Source of the DNA: Novosphingobium sp. RL4
GTDB lineage: Bacteria > Pseudomonadota > Alphaproteobacteria > Sphingomonadales > Sphingomonadaceae
DNA: 64,000 nucleotides
Reading direction: 5' to 3'
Assembly: GCF_035658495.1 (NCBI RefSeq)
Contig: NZ_CP141944.1
Coordinates: forward strand, 2,320,001-2,384,000
Each line of letters begins with the position of its first letter. Positions within the stretch are counted from its first letter, which is position 1. Shown in pieces: positions 52,650 through 61,896 of this stretch. Position numbers and translations under genes: made by a program. The notes under the pieces are model-generated. The model was not told the origin of the DNA. It did no database searches and saw nothing but the letters and a program-made list of their open reading frames with translations.

Positions 52650-55600
52650 ATGATCCAGTCACGCATCGAGAGGGCGGGCTTTGCCGCGCTCATGGTTTCC
52701 ACCGCAGCGGCCGCGCTGCTGGCCGGCGCACCGGCGCAGGCGCAGGATCTGGCGCCCAGCGCCGACGACAGCGTACCTGCTGCGGACATCGTCGTTACCG
52801 GCTCGCGCATTCGCCGCGACGCTGCCGACGAGACCGCGCCGCTCAATATCGTGGACAGCCAGACCATCTCGGATCGCGGCTACATCAGCGCTTCCGACGC
52901 GCTCAACCAGCTCACGTCCAACAGTCCGATGCTCAGCCAAGCAGATGGCAGCGGCGAAGGCAGCGGGTCGGGGCAGCAGTTCCCCAATCTCTTCGGCCTT
53001 GGCGCTGGTCGCACGCTCACCCTGCTGAACGGCCGCCGAATGGTGACCAGTTCCTCTGGTCTTGGCGACGCGCAGGTCGATGCCAACATCATCCCGCTCG
53101 GCCTGCTCGACCGCGTCGAAGTGGTTCAGGGTGGTGGTGCTGCCGTCTACGGTTCGGATGCCATCGCGGGCGTGGTCAACTATGTGCTCAAGGACAGGTT
53201 CGAGGGCCTCGAACTCGATGCGCAGAACGGCATCTCCTCGCGCGGCGATTATCATACCTACAGCCTTCGCGGCACCGCGGGTAAGAACTTCGCGGACGGA
53301 CGCGGCAATATCGCGATCGACGTGAACTACGCCAGGACCCCCACGCTGATGTTCGCGGACCGGCCGCTTTCGGCACTGGGCCGCCTCACGGTCAGCAACC
53401 CCGCCGACCAGTCCGCAACCGACGGGATTCCGGCGGTGAAGGAACTGCTCGATGCGCACTTCTGGGAGTTCAACTCCAACGGCGTCCTGTTCAACGCGCC
53501 CGCGCCGTTCACCCGCTTCCTCACCCAGTCGAACGGTACGCCGCTCCAGTTCGACTCCAGCGGCAATGTCGTTTCCTACGATCCGGGAACCGATGTTGGT
53601 ATCCCGTTCTCCAGCGGCGGCCAGGGCTTCTCCTACCGCGACCTTGCGGGGCTGCGAACCGGCGTCGAGCGCTTCACGGGCAACCTGATCGCGCATTACG
53701 ACCTGACCGATGCGATCACCCTGCGCACCGAACTGCTCTATGCCCATACCGCCGGAACCGAGATCCCGCAGGGCCAGAGCCGCACGATCCTGAACTACGG
53801 TACTTACGCCGGTCCGGTGATCTTCACGATCAATAACCCCTATCTCACCGATCAGGCGAAAAGCGTGCTTTCGTCAGCGAACCCCGGGTTCGCCGCCGGT
53901 GCTCCGCTGTTCCTGTCGAAGTACTTCTACGATCTGACCCCGGACAACCTGCAAAGCTACAAGACCGACACCTACCGCGGCCTGCTCGCCGTTGACGGAG
54001 AGTTCTCGGCCGGAAGCCGCAACTTCTACTGGACGGTCTCGGGAAGCTATGCCCGCGTCGATGGTTCGCAGCGCCGCTGGGAAGTCGACAATGCCAAGTA
54101 CAGCAACGCGATCAATGCCGTGCTTTCGGGCGGCCAGATCGTCTGCGGCATCAATGCCGACGCCGATCCCGCCAACAATGACGCCTCGTGCGCCCCCATC
54201 AATCCGTTCGGCAACGGCAACGTCTCCAGCGCCGCGCAGCAGTATGTGAGCGTCCGCGCCGGCCTGGACTATCGTAACGAGCAGACCGACTTCCTCGCCA
54301 CGCTTGGCGGCGACGTAATCCAGCTTCCCGGCGGCACCGCCAAGTTCAGCCTGGCATACGAGCACCGCGATGAGCAGGTGTCCTACACCCCGCTCGCAGC
54401 GAACCAGCAGGGCCTGTTCGGCGGCGGCACCATGGAAGTCGCCCAGTCTGCCGGCTACAACACGGACGAACTTTCGGCAGAACTGCTGATCCCGCTGATC
54501 GACAGCGCGATGAACGTACCGATCGTGCGCATGCTCGAAGCAAGCGCGGCGGGCCGCCTCGTCGACAATTCGATCGCCGGCAAGGAGCAGGTCTGGGATC
54601 TCGGACTTCGCTGGCAGCCGCTCGACGGGATTACCCTGCGCGTAAGCCGCAGCCGTAACTTCCGCGCGCCCACGCTTGCGATGAAGTTCTCGCCGACGAC
54701 TACCTCGCTCGGTTCGGTGGGCTACGATCCCTGCGATGCCGACCGCATCAACAGCGGTTCGAACCCTTCGGTTCGTTATGCCAACTGTCTGGCGGCCTTC
54801 ACCGCCAATCCGAACTACGGCGTGGAAGCAGATGGCACCAATGCAGGAAAGAGCGCGGCCGAGCGTCTCGCGGCGTTCCAGGACCCCGCCGAGAACTTCG
54901 AGCGCGCGACCATCACCAGCGGCGGCAACGCAAACCTGCGCAACGAGATCTCCGACACCTTCACGTACGGCGTGGTCCTCCAGCCCCGGTTCATTCCGGG
55001 CCTGACCATCAGCGCAGATCGCATCGAGATCGACCTCAAGGACGGCCTCTCGGCCTTCACCACCGAGGACTTCACGGCGGCCTGCTATGATAATACCAAC
55101 CCTGATCCCGCCGTCTGCAATGCCTTCACCCGCATTGCCTCTTCGGACGGCGTGAGCCCGGGCGGCACGATACTCGCCGGCACGACGACCACCTTCAACG
55201 CAGGTGTCGTGAAGTACCGCGGCGAAGTCTACGCCGTCGACTACACCTTCGAACCCGGGAACATCGGCGCATTCCACCTCGGCGTGAACGCGACGCACAA
55301 CACGCTCCTGACCACTTCGGTCACTGGCGAGAACTACGTCCGCACCGACAACACCTATGAAAAGCCGACCTGGGAAGGCCGTTTCAATCTGGATTGGACC
55401 AAGGGTCCGGTCCGGCTGAGCTACCAGGCCTATTACCTCGACAAGACCAAGGCCGCTTACGACGCGACCATCGAGACCACGCCCAACCCGCTGCTCGACA
55501 GCAACCTCACGCACTCGATCTCGATGCAGTTCGATACAGGCCGCATGATACTGCGCGCCGGCATCGACAACTTCACCGACGAGGCGCCTTCCTATCCGCA

Positions 55601-55661
55601 GATCGCCTATGGCGACATCCTCGGCCGCCGCTTCTGGGTCGGCGCCAAGCTGAAGATGTGA
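52650..55661 (+). CDS. TonB-dependent receptor of the peptide-scavenging island
   Basis: A 1003-residue outer-membrane receptor. Signal peptide (AALLAGAPAQAQ, cut near 33), TonB box DIVVTGSRIRR, plug with ASDALNQLTSNSP, LLNGRRMV and LLDRVEVVQGGGAAVYGSDAIAG (split here by many Gly), then a large barrel. The last residues are WVGAKLKM, without the terminal aromatic usual for outer-membrane barrels. No STN domain. The ATG at 52650 has GAGGGG 7 bases upstream; an ATG at 52635 is an alternative. It follows the S10 lipoprotein gene by 161 bases of A/T-rich promoter-like DNA and precedes a PLP aminotransferase. Import of peptides is the likeliest role from context. Confidence 0.92.
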   Translation: MIQSRIERAGFAALMVSTAAAALLAGAPAQAQDLAPSADDSVPAADIVVTGSRIRRDAADETAPLNIVDSQTISDRGYISASDALNQLTSNSPMLSQADGSGEGSGSGQQFPNLFGLGAGRTLTLLNGRRMVTSSSGLGDAQVDANIIPLGLLDRVEVVQGGGAAVYGSDAIAGVVNYVLKDRFEGLELDAQNGISSRGDYHTYSLRGTAGKNFADGRGNIAIDVNYARTPTLMFADRPLSALGRLTVSNPADQSATDGIPAVKELLDAHFWEFNSNGVLFNAPAPFTRFLTQSNGTPLQFDSSGNVVSYDPGTDVGIPFSSGGQGFSYRDLAGLRTGVERFTGNLIAHYDLTDAITLRTELLYAHTAGTEIPQGQSRTILNYGTYAGPVIFTINNPYLTDQAKSVLSSANPGFAAGAPLFLSKYFYDLTPDNLQSYKTDTYRGLLAVDGEFSAGSRNFYWTVSGSYARVDGSQRRWEVDNAKYSNAINAVLSGGQIVCGINADADPANNDASCAPINPFGNGNVSSAAQQYVSVRAGLDYRNEQTDFLATLGGDVIQLPGGTAKFSLAYEHRDEQVSYTPLAANQQGLFGGGTMEVAQSAGYNTDELSAELLIPLIDSAMNVPIVRMLEASAAGRLVDNSIAGKEQVWDLGLRWQPLDGITLRVSRSRNFRAPTLAMKFSPTTTSLGSVGYDPCDADRINSGSNPSVRYANCLAAFTANPNYGVEADGTNAGKSAAERLAAFQDPAENFERATITSGGNANLRNEISDTFTYGVVLQPRFIPGLTISADRIEIDLKDGLSAFTTEDFTAACYDNTNPDPAVCNAFTRIASSDGVSPGGTILAGTTTTFNAGVVKYRGEVYAVDYTFEPGNIGAFHLGVNATHNTLLTTSVTGENYVRTDNTYEKPTWEGRFNLDWTKGPVRLSYQAYYLDKTKAAYDATIETTPNPLLDSNLTHSISMQFDTGRMILRAGIDNFTDEAPSYPQIAYGDILGRRFWVGAKLKM

Positions 55662-55669
55662 CGGATTCT

Positions 55670-55702
55670 GGCGGCGCCGGGACCATTCCCCCCGGCGCCG
55701 CC
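55670..55702 (+). terminator. Strong GC hairpin between receptor and aminotransferase
   Basis: GGCGGCGCCGGG (55670-55681) pairs perfectly with CCCGGCGCCGCC (55691-55702) around a 9-base loop, 8 bases after the receptor stop. No T-run follows, so it is better seen as an intercistronic attenuator or mRNA stabiliser than a full terminator. Downstream genes are 40 bases away and in the same direction. Confidence 0.6.
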
Positions 55703-55741
55703 TCCATCCACAATCCAGCTCTATCCGGCAGATTCGAGAAC

Positions 55742-56911
55742 ATGGCTTCCAGCCCAGACGACCAGACTTCGAAGTCCTACGCCCAATGGGTGAGGCGCTC
55801 GATCATCCGGAACAGCAATTCCCGCAGCCTTCTCGTCAGCCTGTTCGAAAGTTCGGTACCCGAGCCCAAGGACCTGCTGCGCGAAGTGCTTCTCGAAGGT
55901 TTCGAGAATGGCATAAGCTCCCGCTATGCCAGTACTTTCGTGAAGGGGAACCCCTTCCTCGTCGCCGCGCTGGCGCGCGATTACGGTGTGCGTGAGGAAC
56001 AGGTCCTGACCACCACCGGCGCAACCGGCGCACTTTCGCTGATCTACCGCGCCCTGCTCAAGGCAGGTGATCGCATCCTTATCGAGAACCCCAGCTTCGA
56101 GCTGTTCGGCAGTCTTGCGCAGTCCGTCGGCATCGCCGTCGATACGTTCGAGCGCCCCGCTCCCTACTTCACGATCGATCCCGCCGAAGTCGAGGCACGC
56201 ATCCGGCCCGAAACACGGATGATCGTCCTTTCGAACCTGCACAATCCGTCCGGAATGCCGGTCTCGGATGATACCATGCGTGCGCTCTGCGCCGTGGCGG
56301 ATCGGCATGATGTGGTGCTGGTTGTGGACGAGGTCTATGCGCCCTATGCCGGGGACCGGTTGAAGCCTGCCGCCTCACTTGGCGCTTCGCCGCGCGTGCT
56401 TTCGGTCAACAGCCTGACCAAGATCTTCGGTCTCAGTACCCTGCGCTGCGGATGGATCGTCGGCGATGAAAGCCTGGTGGCGCCGGTTCGCGAACTGGCG
56501 CGAGAGGTGGAGTTCGCCATCTCGAACCTTGCGCACGCGGTTGCCGCGCTGGTTGTCGAAAATCCGGCGCGCTTTCAGGAGAACACCTTCTCGGTTATCG
56601 CAAAAGCCAGGCCGATCATAGAATCCTATCACGCCTACTGGACCGCTGAAGGACTGGTGGAAGGGACATTGCCCGAAAGCGGCTGCATCGCCTTCCCCCG
56701 CCTCGTCGGGATCGGAGATACCGAGCATTTCTCCGGCTGGCTTTCCGATCGCTGCGGAGTACTGGTGGCTCCGGGGGAATACTTCGGCGCGCCCGGACAT
56801 ATCCGCCTCGGTTTCGCAATGGAGCCGTCGCGCCTCGATTATGGCCTTCAGGCTCTGACCGACGGCCTCCTGACCTACCGGGAAACCCATAGACTTCTGG
56901 AATTGCCATGA
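55742..56911 (+). CDS. Class I/II PLP-dependent aminotransferase
   Basis: A 389-residue cytoplasmic aminotransferase of fold type I. TTGATGALS (about 91-99) is the phosphate-binding loop; Asn168 in NLHNPSG, Asp196 in VDEVYAPY and the Schiff-base Lys227 in VNSLTKIFG match the class I/II set; the C-terminal arginine for the substrate carboxylate is in HIRLGFAMEP. No signal peptide. It is the first cytoplasmic enzyme after the receptor and overlaps the third S10 gene by four bases (ATGA), so it likely deaminates amino acids freed by the peptidases. Substrate range is not readable. Confidence 0.93.
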   Translation: MASSPDDQTSKSYAQWVRRSIIRNSNSRSLLVSLFESSVPEPKDLLREVLLEGFENGISSRYASTFVKGNPFLVAALARDYGVREEQVLTTTGATGALSLIYRALLKAGDRILIENPSFELFGSLAQSVGIAVDTFERPAPYFTIDPAEVEARIRPETRMIVLSNLHNPSGMPVSDDTMRALCAVADRHDVVLVVDEVYAPYAGDRLKPAASLGASPRVLSVNSLTKIFGLSTLRCGWIVGDESLVAPVRELAREVEFAISNLAHAVAALVVENPARFQENTFSVIAKARPIIESYHAYWTAEGLVEGTLPESGCIAFPRLVGIGDTEHFSGWLSDRCGVLVAPGEYFGAPGHIRLGFAMEPSRLDYGLQALTDGLLTYRETHRLLELP

Positions 56912-58452
56912 TCCTGACGCCGCAGCAGCCCTTCGGTCGCAAAAAGAAGTCTCCGCGTCGCCTTTCGGCGTTGACGGGGATCGCGCTTGTCGCGGCGTCT
57001 GCCGGACCCATTCCGACGCAAGCGGCCGAGCCGCCGGCCGAGAGGGTCCTCATCGATGCGCGGGTTTCGAAACCCGATCCCGCGCATCCTGTCCGCGCCG
57101 AGCTGAGGCTAGTCCCTGTCTCAGCCGGCGCGGACAGTTCACCCGCAACTGCGGGCTACATTTCCTATTCCCGCCCTCAGACCGGCAGGAATGCAAAGAC
57201 CGAACGGCCGGTGATCTTCGCCTTCAACGGTGGACCCGGCGCTTCGGCCGCCTATCTCCACATGGGCCTGCTCGGCCCCGTGCTCGCGCATGTTCCGCAA
57301 GACCCTGCCGATACGAACGCCGGCGCCGGCGACACCCTGCCCGGCCCGTCAAAACTCTATGACGTGGCTGACGTGGTCTTCATCGACCCACCCGGTACCG
57401 GATTTTCGGAGCGCCCCGCCGGTGCGGCAGGCGCGCCCTACAGCACGGTTGAGGGCGATGCGAATGCGGCGGCGGACGTCGTGCGCCAATGGCTCACCAG
57501 CCAAGGGCGGCAGAACTCACCGTTCTATATCCTCGGCGAAAGCTACGGCACGATCCGCGCGGTTGCGATGCTCGATGCGCTGGACCGGCAGGACCTGGCT
57601 GCGAACGTGCGCGGCGTCGTCCTGCTGGGGCAGGCGCTCAACATGATCGAGACCTCGCAGCGCCCCGACAATGTGGTGACTTACGCGGTGTCGCTGCCAA
57701 CGCTGGCCGCCATCGCCTGCTACCACGGCATGGTGAAAGCGCCCTGCACGGCGGCAGGCGTGACCGACGCGGCGGCAAGCTTCGCCCGCGAGGACTACCT
57801 CCCCGCCCTCTATCGCGGCCGCGACCTGCCGCAGGCCGATCGTGAGAGGCTTGCCGCGCGGCTCGCCGAACTAACTGGCATCCCGGCGGCGTTCTACCTC
57901 GCAAACGACCTGCGCATTTCCAAGGAACGCTTCCGCGTCGAACTACTGCGCGCGAAAGGCAAGGTCATGGGTCGTTACGATGCCCGCTATCTCGCAGATC
58001 GTCCCGGAAACGTGACAACGATGATGCCGGGCGATCCCTCATCGTCGATCTCGGACATTTTCGGCAAGGCGATGACCGTCTATCTGGGCGACACGCTCAA
58101 AGTCCCCGGCGCCGATACATACAAGGTGATCGCCCGCTTCGAAGGCGGATGGAGCTACGGCGCAGAGGATTCACCTTTCGCCGACTGGCCGTTCATGTCC
58201 GTGGTCGAGCGCCACGCGGCAACCAACGCTTGCCTGCGGCTTTTCGTCGGCACCGGGATCTACGATACCACCACGACCATCGGCGCGGCCGATTACCTCT
58301 TCGCACAATCCAGCCTGCCGAAGACGCGCTATCGCAACGAGCGTTATGTCGGCGGCCATGTATTCTATTCCGACGATGGCAGCCGCGCGCGGTTCCAGTC
58401 GGATCTCGTCGATTTCATCAATGCGGATAGCTGCCGGGGGGCGCAAAAGTGA
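56908..58452 (+). CDS. S10-family serine carboxypeptidase-like peptidase (third paralogue)
   Basis: A 514-residue S10 peptidase with a long, very basic signal peptide (RKKKSPRR before the hydrophobic GIALVAASAG, cleaved near 40). Oxyanion motif NGGPGASA (107-114), nucleophile Ser212 in GESYGT, Asp453 in GIYDTTT and His484 in GGHVFY are all present. Sequence around the nucleophile is closer to the first paralogue than to the lipoprotein. The gene overlaps the aminotransferase upstream (ATGA) and the permease downstream (GTGA), so peptidase, transporter and transaminase are made together. Confidence 0.93.
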   Translation: MILTPQQPFGRKKKSPRRLSALTGIALVAASAGPIPTQAAEPPAERVLIDARVSKPDPAHPVRAELRLVPVSAGADSSPATAGYISYSRPQTGRNAKTERPVIFAFNGGPGASAAYLHMGLLGPVLAHVPQDPADTNAGAGDTLPGPSKLYDVADVVFIDPPGTGFSERPAGAAGAPYSTVEGDANAAADVVRQWLTSQGRQNSPFYILGESYGTIRAVAMLDALDRQDLAANVRGVVLLGQALNMIETSQRPDNVVTYAVSLPTLAAIACYHGMVKAPCTAAGVTDAAASFAREDYLPALYRGRDLPQADRERLAARLAELTGIPAAFYLANDLRISKERFRVELLRAKGKVMGRYDARYLADRPGNVTTMMPGDPSSSISDIFGKAMTVYLGDTLKVPGADTYKVIARFEGGWSYGAEDSPFADWPFMSVVERHAATNACLRLFVGTGIYDTTTTIGAADYLFAQSSLPKTRYRNERYVGGHVFYSDDGSRARFQSDLVDFINADSCRGAQK

Positions 58453-59744
58453 GTGAAGCTGAACATGCCCTGCGCAAGGGCATAGGCCTGTGGGGCGTGG
58501 TCTCACTGGGGCTTGGCACGGCAGTCGGTGTTTCGATCTTCTCGGCCGTCTCCCCCGCCACCGCTCTCGCCGGACCGGGAATGTTGCTATCGGTGGTGAT
58601 CGCGGCGTTGCCGATGTACCTCATCGCCGTCAGCTATGCCTACCTGGGCTCTGCCGATCCGGTTTCCGGCGCAAGCTTCGTCTGGCCCTCACGCTATCTT
58701 CATCCGACACTCGGGTTCTTCATCGCCTGGATGCGGATCATCGCCAACATGGGGGCAATGGTCGTGCTGGCGCTGGTGCTGGTCCGATACGTCTCGATGC
58801 TCGTGCCGCTACCGGTCAAGCCGACAATGTTCGCGGTACTGGTACTGGCGTTGCTCGCCAATCTGGTCGGCGTCCATGTCGCCACCCGCGCGCAAACTGT
58901 TATGGTCGGCGGGCTGATCCTGTTGTTCGGCCTGTTCGTGATCTGGGGCGGCATCACCGTGTCCGAGCCGGCCCGGCTCGAACCGTTCCTTCCCCATGGC
59001 CTGCACGGCGCCTTTGCCGCCGCGCCTCTTCTCATGGGTCTGTTCTTCGGGATCGAGGCAGCGACGGAAGCGGGCGGCGAAGTGGCCAACAGCCGCCGCA
59101 ACATCCCGATCGGGATCGCGGTCGCCATTGGTTCGGCCACGGTTCTCTACGTAGCCGTGGCCTTCGTAGCGCTGACCGTGCTCGGCCCCGCCACGCTGGC
59201 CGGCAGCGAAGCGCCGATCCTCGAAACCGCCAGTCGCTTCATGGGACCGCTCGCCGTGCCGGCGATCGTGCTGGCCGCCATCGCCGCGATCGGTACCAGC
59301 CTCAATTCCATCTTCACGATGTTCAGCCGCAGCCTTTTCGCGATGGCCGAAGCGGGAGTTCTGCCCCGGGCGATCGCCAGCGTCCATCCCCGCTCGCACG
59401 TGCCGCACGTGGCACTGTTCACCGTCTTCGGAATCGGCTGTGCCGGCCTGCTGATGCCGATGGAACTGACCTTCCTGTTCCTCGCGGTCAACATCCCCAA
59501 TCTGGTGAAATATGGCAGCATCTGCCTGTCCGCCGCACGAGTGGCGAGGAGCTATCCCGAACTGCACAGCGGCGCCGGGTTCCGTCCGGCACGCGGCGTG
59601 ATGATGACACTGGGCTGCGCCGGTACGGTCTGCGCGCTTGCCCTCATCGTGATCGGCCTCGAAGCGGATTGGCGGCCCTATGTCCTTCTGCTGGGCTGGG
59701 GCTTCCTGGGCGCGGTATGGTACTTCGCCCGTCGGCGCAGCTAG
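58449..59744 (+). CDS. APC-superfamily amino-acid permease
   Basis: A 431-residue inner-membrane transporter of about 12 helices. Helix 1 carries LGLGTAVGVSIFSAVSP, the unwound substrate site of the APC fold, though with GVSIF in place of the common GSGIF; helix 6 has LLMGLFFGIEAATEAGGEV. It begins with GTG 58449 overlapping the stop of the S10 gene. Its position directly after a peptidase suggests uptake of released amino acids. It differs strongly from the permease at 29267, so the two probably have different substrates. Confidence 0.9.
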   Translation: MSEAEHALRKGIGLWGVVSLGLGTAVGVSIFSAVSPATALAGPGMLLSVVIAALPMYLIAVSYAYLGSADPVSGASFVWPSRYLHPTLGFFIAWMRIIANMGAMVVLALVLVRYVSMLVPLPVKPTMFAVLVLALLANLVGVHVATRAQTVMVGGLILLFGLFVIWGGITVSEPARLEPFLPHGLHGAFAAAPLLMGLFFGIEAATEAGGEVANSRRNIPIGIAVAIGSATVLYVAVAFVALTVLGPATLAGSEAPILETASRFMGPLAVPAIVLAAIAAIGTSLNSIFTMFSRSLFAMAEAGVLPRAIASVHPRSHVPHVALFTVFGIGCAGLLMPMELTFLFLAVNIPNLVKYGSICLSAARVARSYPELHSGAGFRPARGVMMTLGCAGTVCALALIVIGLEADWRPYVLLLGWGFLGAVWYFARRRS

Positions 59745-59767
59745 AAGCTCAAAAACCGGTTCACGAG

Positions 59768-59802
59768 AAAAGAGGCAGGTGGCGACGCCCCCTGCCTCTT
59801 TT
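59768..59802. terminator. Bidirectional terminator between APC permease and amidohydrolase
   Basis: AAAAGAGGCAGG (59768-59779) pairs perfectly with CCTGCCTCTTTT (59791-59802) across an 11-base loop. The A-rich left and T-rich right arms give a U-tail on both strands. It ends both convergent operons. Confidence 0.92.
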
Positions 59803-59805
59803 CGT

Positions 59806-61896
59806 TCAAAACGCGAAGTCCTCGTGCGCCTCCGCTCCCGATCCGCCCATCAGCGCGACGGGCTTCGCGGCTGCTGCCGGTGCAACGACCTTGGGCGGCT
59901 CCGCAAAAGGCTTCACGCCAACCTCGCCCCAGATTTCCGACGGGAAGTACACCGTCCCCCCCTTCACGACCATGGCCATGCGGTGGATCGCCGAGATATC
60001 CTCCAGCGGGTTTCCGTCAAGCAACACGAAGTCGGCATACTTGCCCTTTTCGACCGAGCCATAGGACTGGTCGCGATGCATGTACTGTTCCGGTCCAAGC
60101 GTGCCGATCTTCAACACATCGGCCACGGGAAGCCCAGCCTCCGCGTAGATTTGCAACTCGCGGTGGACCGACAGGCCCGTGGCATCGTCGGTCCCCGGCA
60201 GGAGCGTGATGCCGCGCCTGTGCATGTCGCGCAGCAGCGCCTTGATCGTCACGAAGGCGCCGTCGTAACCGGCGGCATCCTCGGGCGTCTTGATCGGGGC
60301 AATGCCCTGGCGGCGATTGCGCTGCACGCCAACCGGCAGATGGTCGAAATAGCCCGCGACGGCCGGACTGATCTTGCCGTCCCGGCTCATCATCAGCAGT
60401 TCGAGCGTCACCGCCGTAGGATCGAGCGCGATGTGCTTCGCCTCCATCGTGTCGAGCGTCGAAGCGACGCGCGGCGAGGTGATGTCCAGCCCTGCCGTCC
60501 GCCGCATGGCGGTGAGCCGCAGCGGCGTGCGGGTATCTTCCTTGGGATCGAGCACCCAGCCCAGCATGAGCTGGTTGATGTGCGTCACTTCGTCATAACC
60601 CGCCGCGATCATCGCATCGGCATTCGTAAAGGCCGGGATATGCCCGGTTACCCCCATGCCGAGCCGCCTGGCTTCACTGACCACGCTGGGCACCCATTCG
60701 GGATTGAAGCTGTTATAGATCTTCACCTGCCAGTAGCCGCGCGCACCGTACCAGCGCACCGCGTCGAGCGCCTCGGCCTCGCTACCGGCGATGAAGCCGT
60801 TGCGCGAACTGTAGGGGCTTCGCCCTTCGAGGAAGCCATTGCGCACGATGCGTGGCCCCGCCACTTCGCCCGCATCGATGCGGCGCGTCAGGTCGATTAG
60901 GAAGGCGTTCTCGTTGCCCATGTCGCGCACGCTGGTCACGCCCGAGGCGATGTACAGCAATGCCGATTGGAGCGAGACGTGAGCATGCATGTCATGCAGC
61001 CCGGGGATGACCACTCTTCCCGCACCTTCGACCGTGGCCTCGCCGGGCGAGGCAGGGCTGTCGAGCGGTTCGACCGAGGCGATCCTGTCTCCGAACACGA
61101 CTATCGAAACCGGATCGCCCAGCTTGCCGCTGGCCGGATCGAAGACTCGGACGTCACGGATGCGGATCGGCGCGTCGTAGTTATGCGCGACCTTTTTCTG
61201 GATCGCGGCGAAACGGGCAGCCGAACGCTCTGCCGCGATTTTCGCCAGTTCGCCGGCATAAGGCGCAAGACTTTCGCGGACGGTGGCATTGGTCGGCGAA
61301 TAGGCCGCCACCAGAGCGCCCTTGTCATCGAGCAGGATGGCGCTCGGCGTAAGACCGATACCTTTGACGAGGAAGGCGCGATAGGCAATGGCGCCCAGCG
61401 AGACCGGCGCTTCCTCTTCCAGCGAAAGCGTGCCGCCGGGGGCTGCCGGCAAGGCATGATCGCTATCGGCCAGCAATGCGCGGGCATAGATGCCCAGTGA
61501 GAACGGGCTTCCTTCCTGCGCGACATAGAGCGTGGGTGACCTGGCCTGCATGGCGCCCTTGCCGGTCGTATCGACCCAGGAGAGGCGCTTGCCTCTGGCA
61601 GTGAACTGCTCGTCCACCTTGTTGCCGAACGTCGAGGTACCCTGAAGGGTCCAACTCGTGGGCAGCCCTTTGTCGTCGAGCACGATCGTCTCGTGCATGG
61701 TCGGGCCTCGGCCATTGCTCTTGACGTCATGGTCGATCGAGACGGTATTGCCCTGAACGTCCGCATAAACGTGGCCGACGTTCTCGCCGTTGTCGATCAC
61801 CGCGAAGCGCTCGGCCTCGGCGTGAAGGGCAGTGGCCGAAAGCGCGATCGTGGAACAGGCGAGCAAGCGCAAGGCCGCAGTTCGTTTGAGGTGCAT
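59806..61896 (-). CDS. Exported amidohydrolase with large N-terminal extension
   Basis: A 696-residue amidohydrolase-superfamily (M38-like) protein. Signal peptide ends at LHA (about 25). Residues about 26-235 form a beta-rich domain I cannot assign. The metal-dependent barrel shows HDMHAH (His304, His306), the carboxylated Lys392 in WQVKIYN, His419 in TGHIPAF, His439 in VTHI and Asp570 in PGTDDA: a complete binuclear set. Such enzymes hydrolyse amide or peptide bonds, e.g. Xaa-Pro/Arg dipeptides. A proline/alanine-rich tail of about 40 residues follows. It overlaps the upstream gene's stop by one base, so the two are coupled. Confidence 0.9.
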   Translation of the reverse strand: MHLKRTAALRLLACSTIALSATALHAEAERFAVIDNGENVGHVYADVQGNTVSIDHDVKSNGRGPTMHETIVLDDKGLPTSWTLQGTSTFGNKVDEQFTARGKRLSWVDTTGKGAMQARSPTLYVAQEGSPFSLGIYARALLADSDHALPAAPGGTLSLEEEAPVSLGAIAYRAFLVKGIGLTPSAILLDDKGALVAAYSPTNATVRESLAPYAGELAKIAAERSAARFAAIQKKVAHNYDAPIRIRDVRVFDPASGKLGDPVSIVVFGDRIASVEPLDSPASPGEATVEGAGRVVIPGLHDMHAHVSLQSALLYIASGVTSVRDMGNENAFLIDLTRRIDAGEVAGPRIVRNGFLEGRSPYSSRNGFIAGSEAEALDAVRWYGARGYWQVKIYNSFNPEWVPSVVSEARRLGMGVTGHIPAFTNADAMIAAGYDEVTHINQLMLGWVLDPKEDTRTPLRLTAMRRTAGLDITSPRVASTLDTMEAKHIALDPTAVTLELLMMSRDGKISPAVAGYFDHLPVGVQRNRRQGIAPIKTPEDAAGYDGAFVTIKALLRDMHRRGITLLPGTDDATGLSVHRELQIYAEAGLPVADVLKIGTLGPEQYMHRDQSYGSVEKGKYADFVLLDGNPLEDISAIHRMAMVVKGGTVYFPSEIWGEVGVKPFAEPPKVVAPAAAAKPVALMGGSGAEAHEDFAF

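Noticed and set aside
53874..55514. A 546-codon minus-strand open frame inside the TonB receptor at 52650
   Set aside because: Antisense shadow of an unmistakable receptor; no ribosome site or homology.
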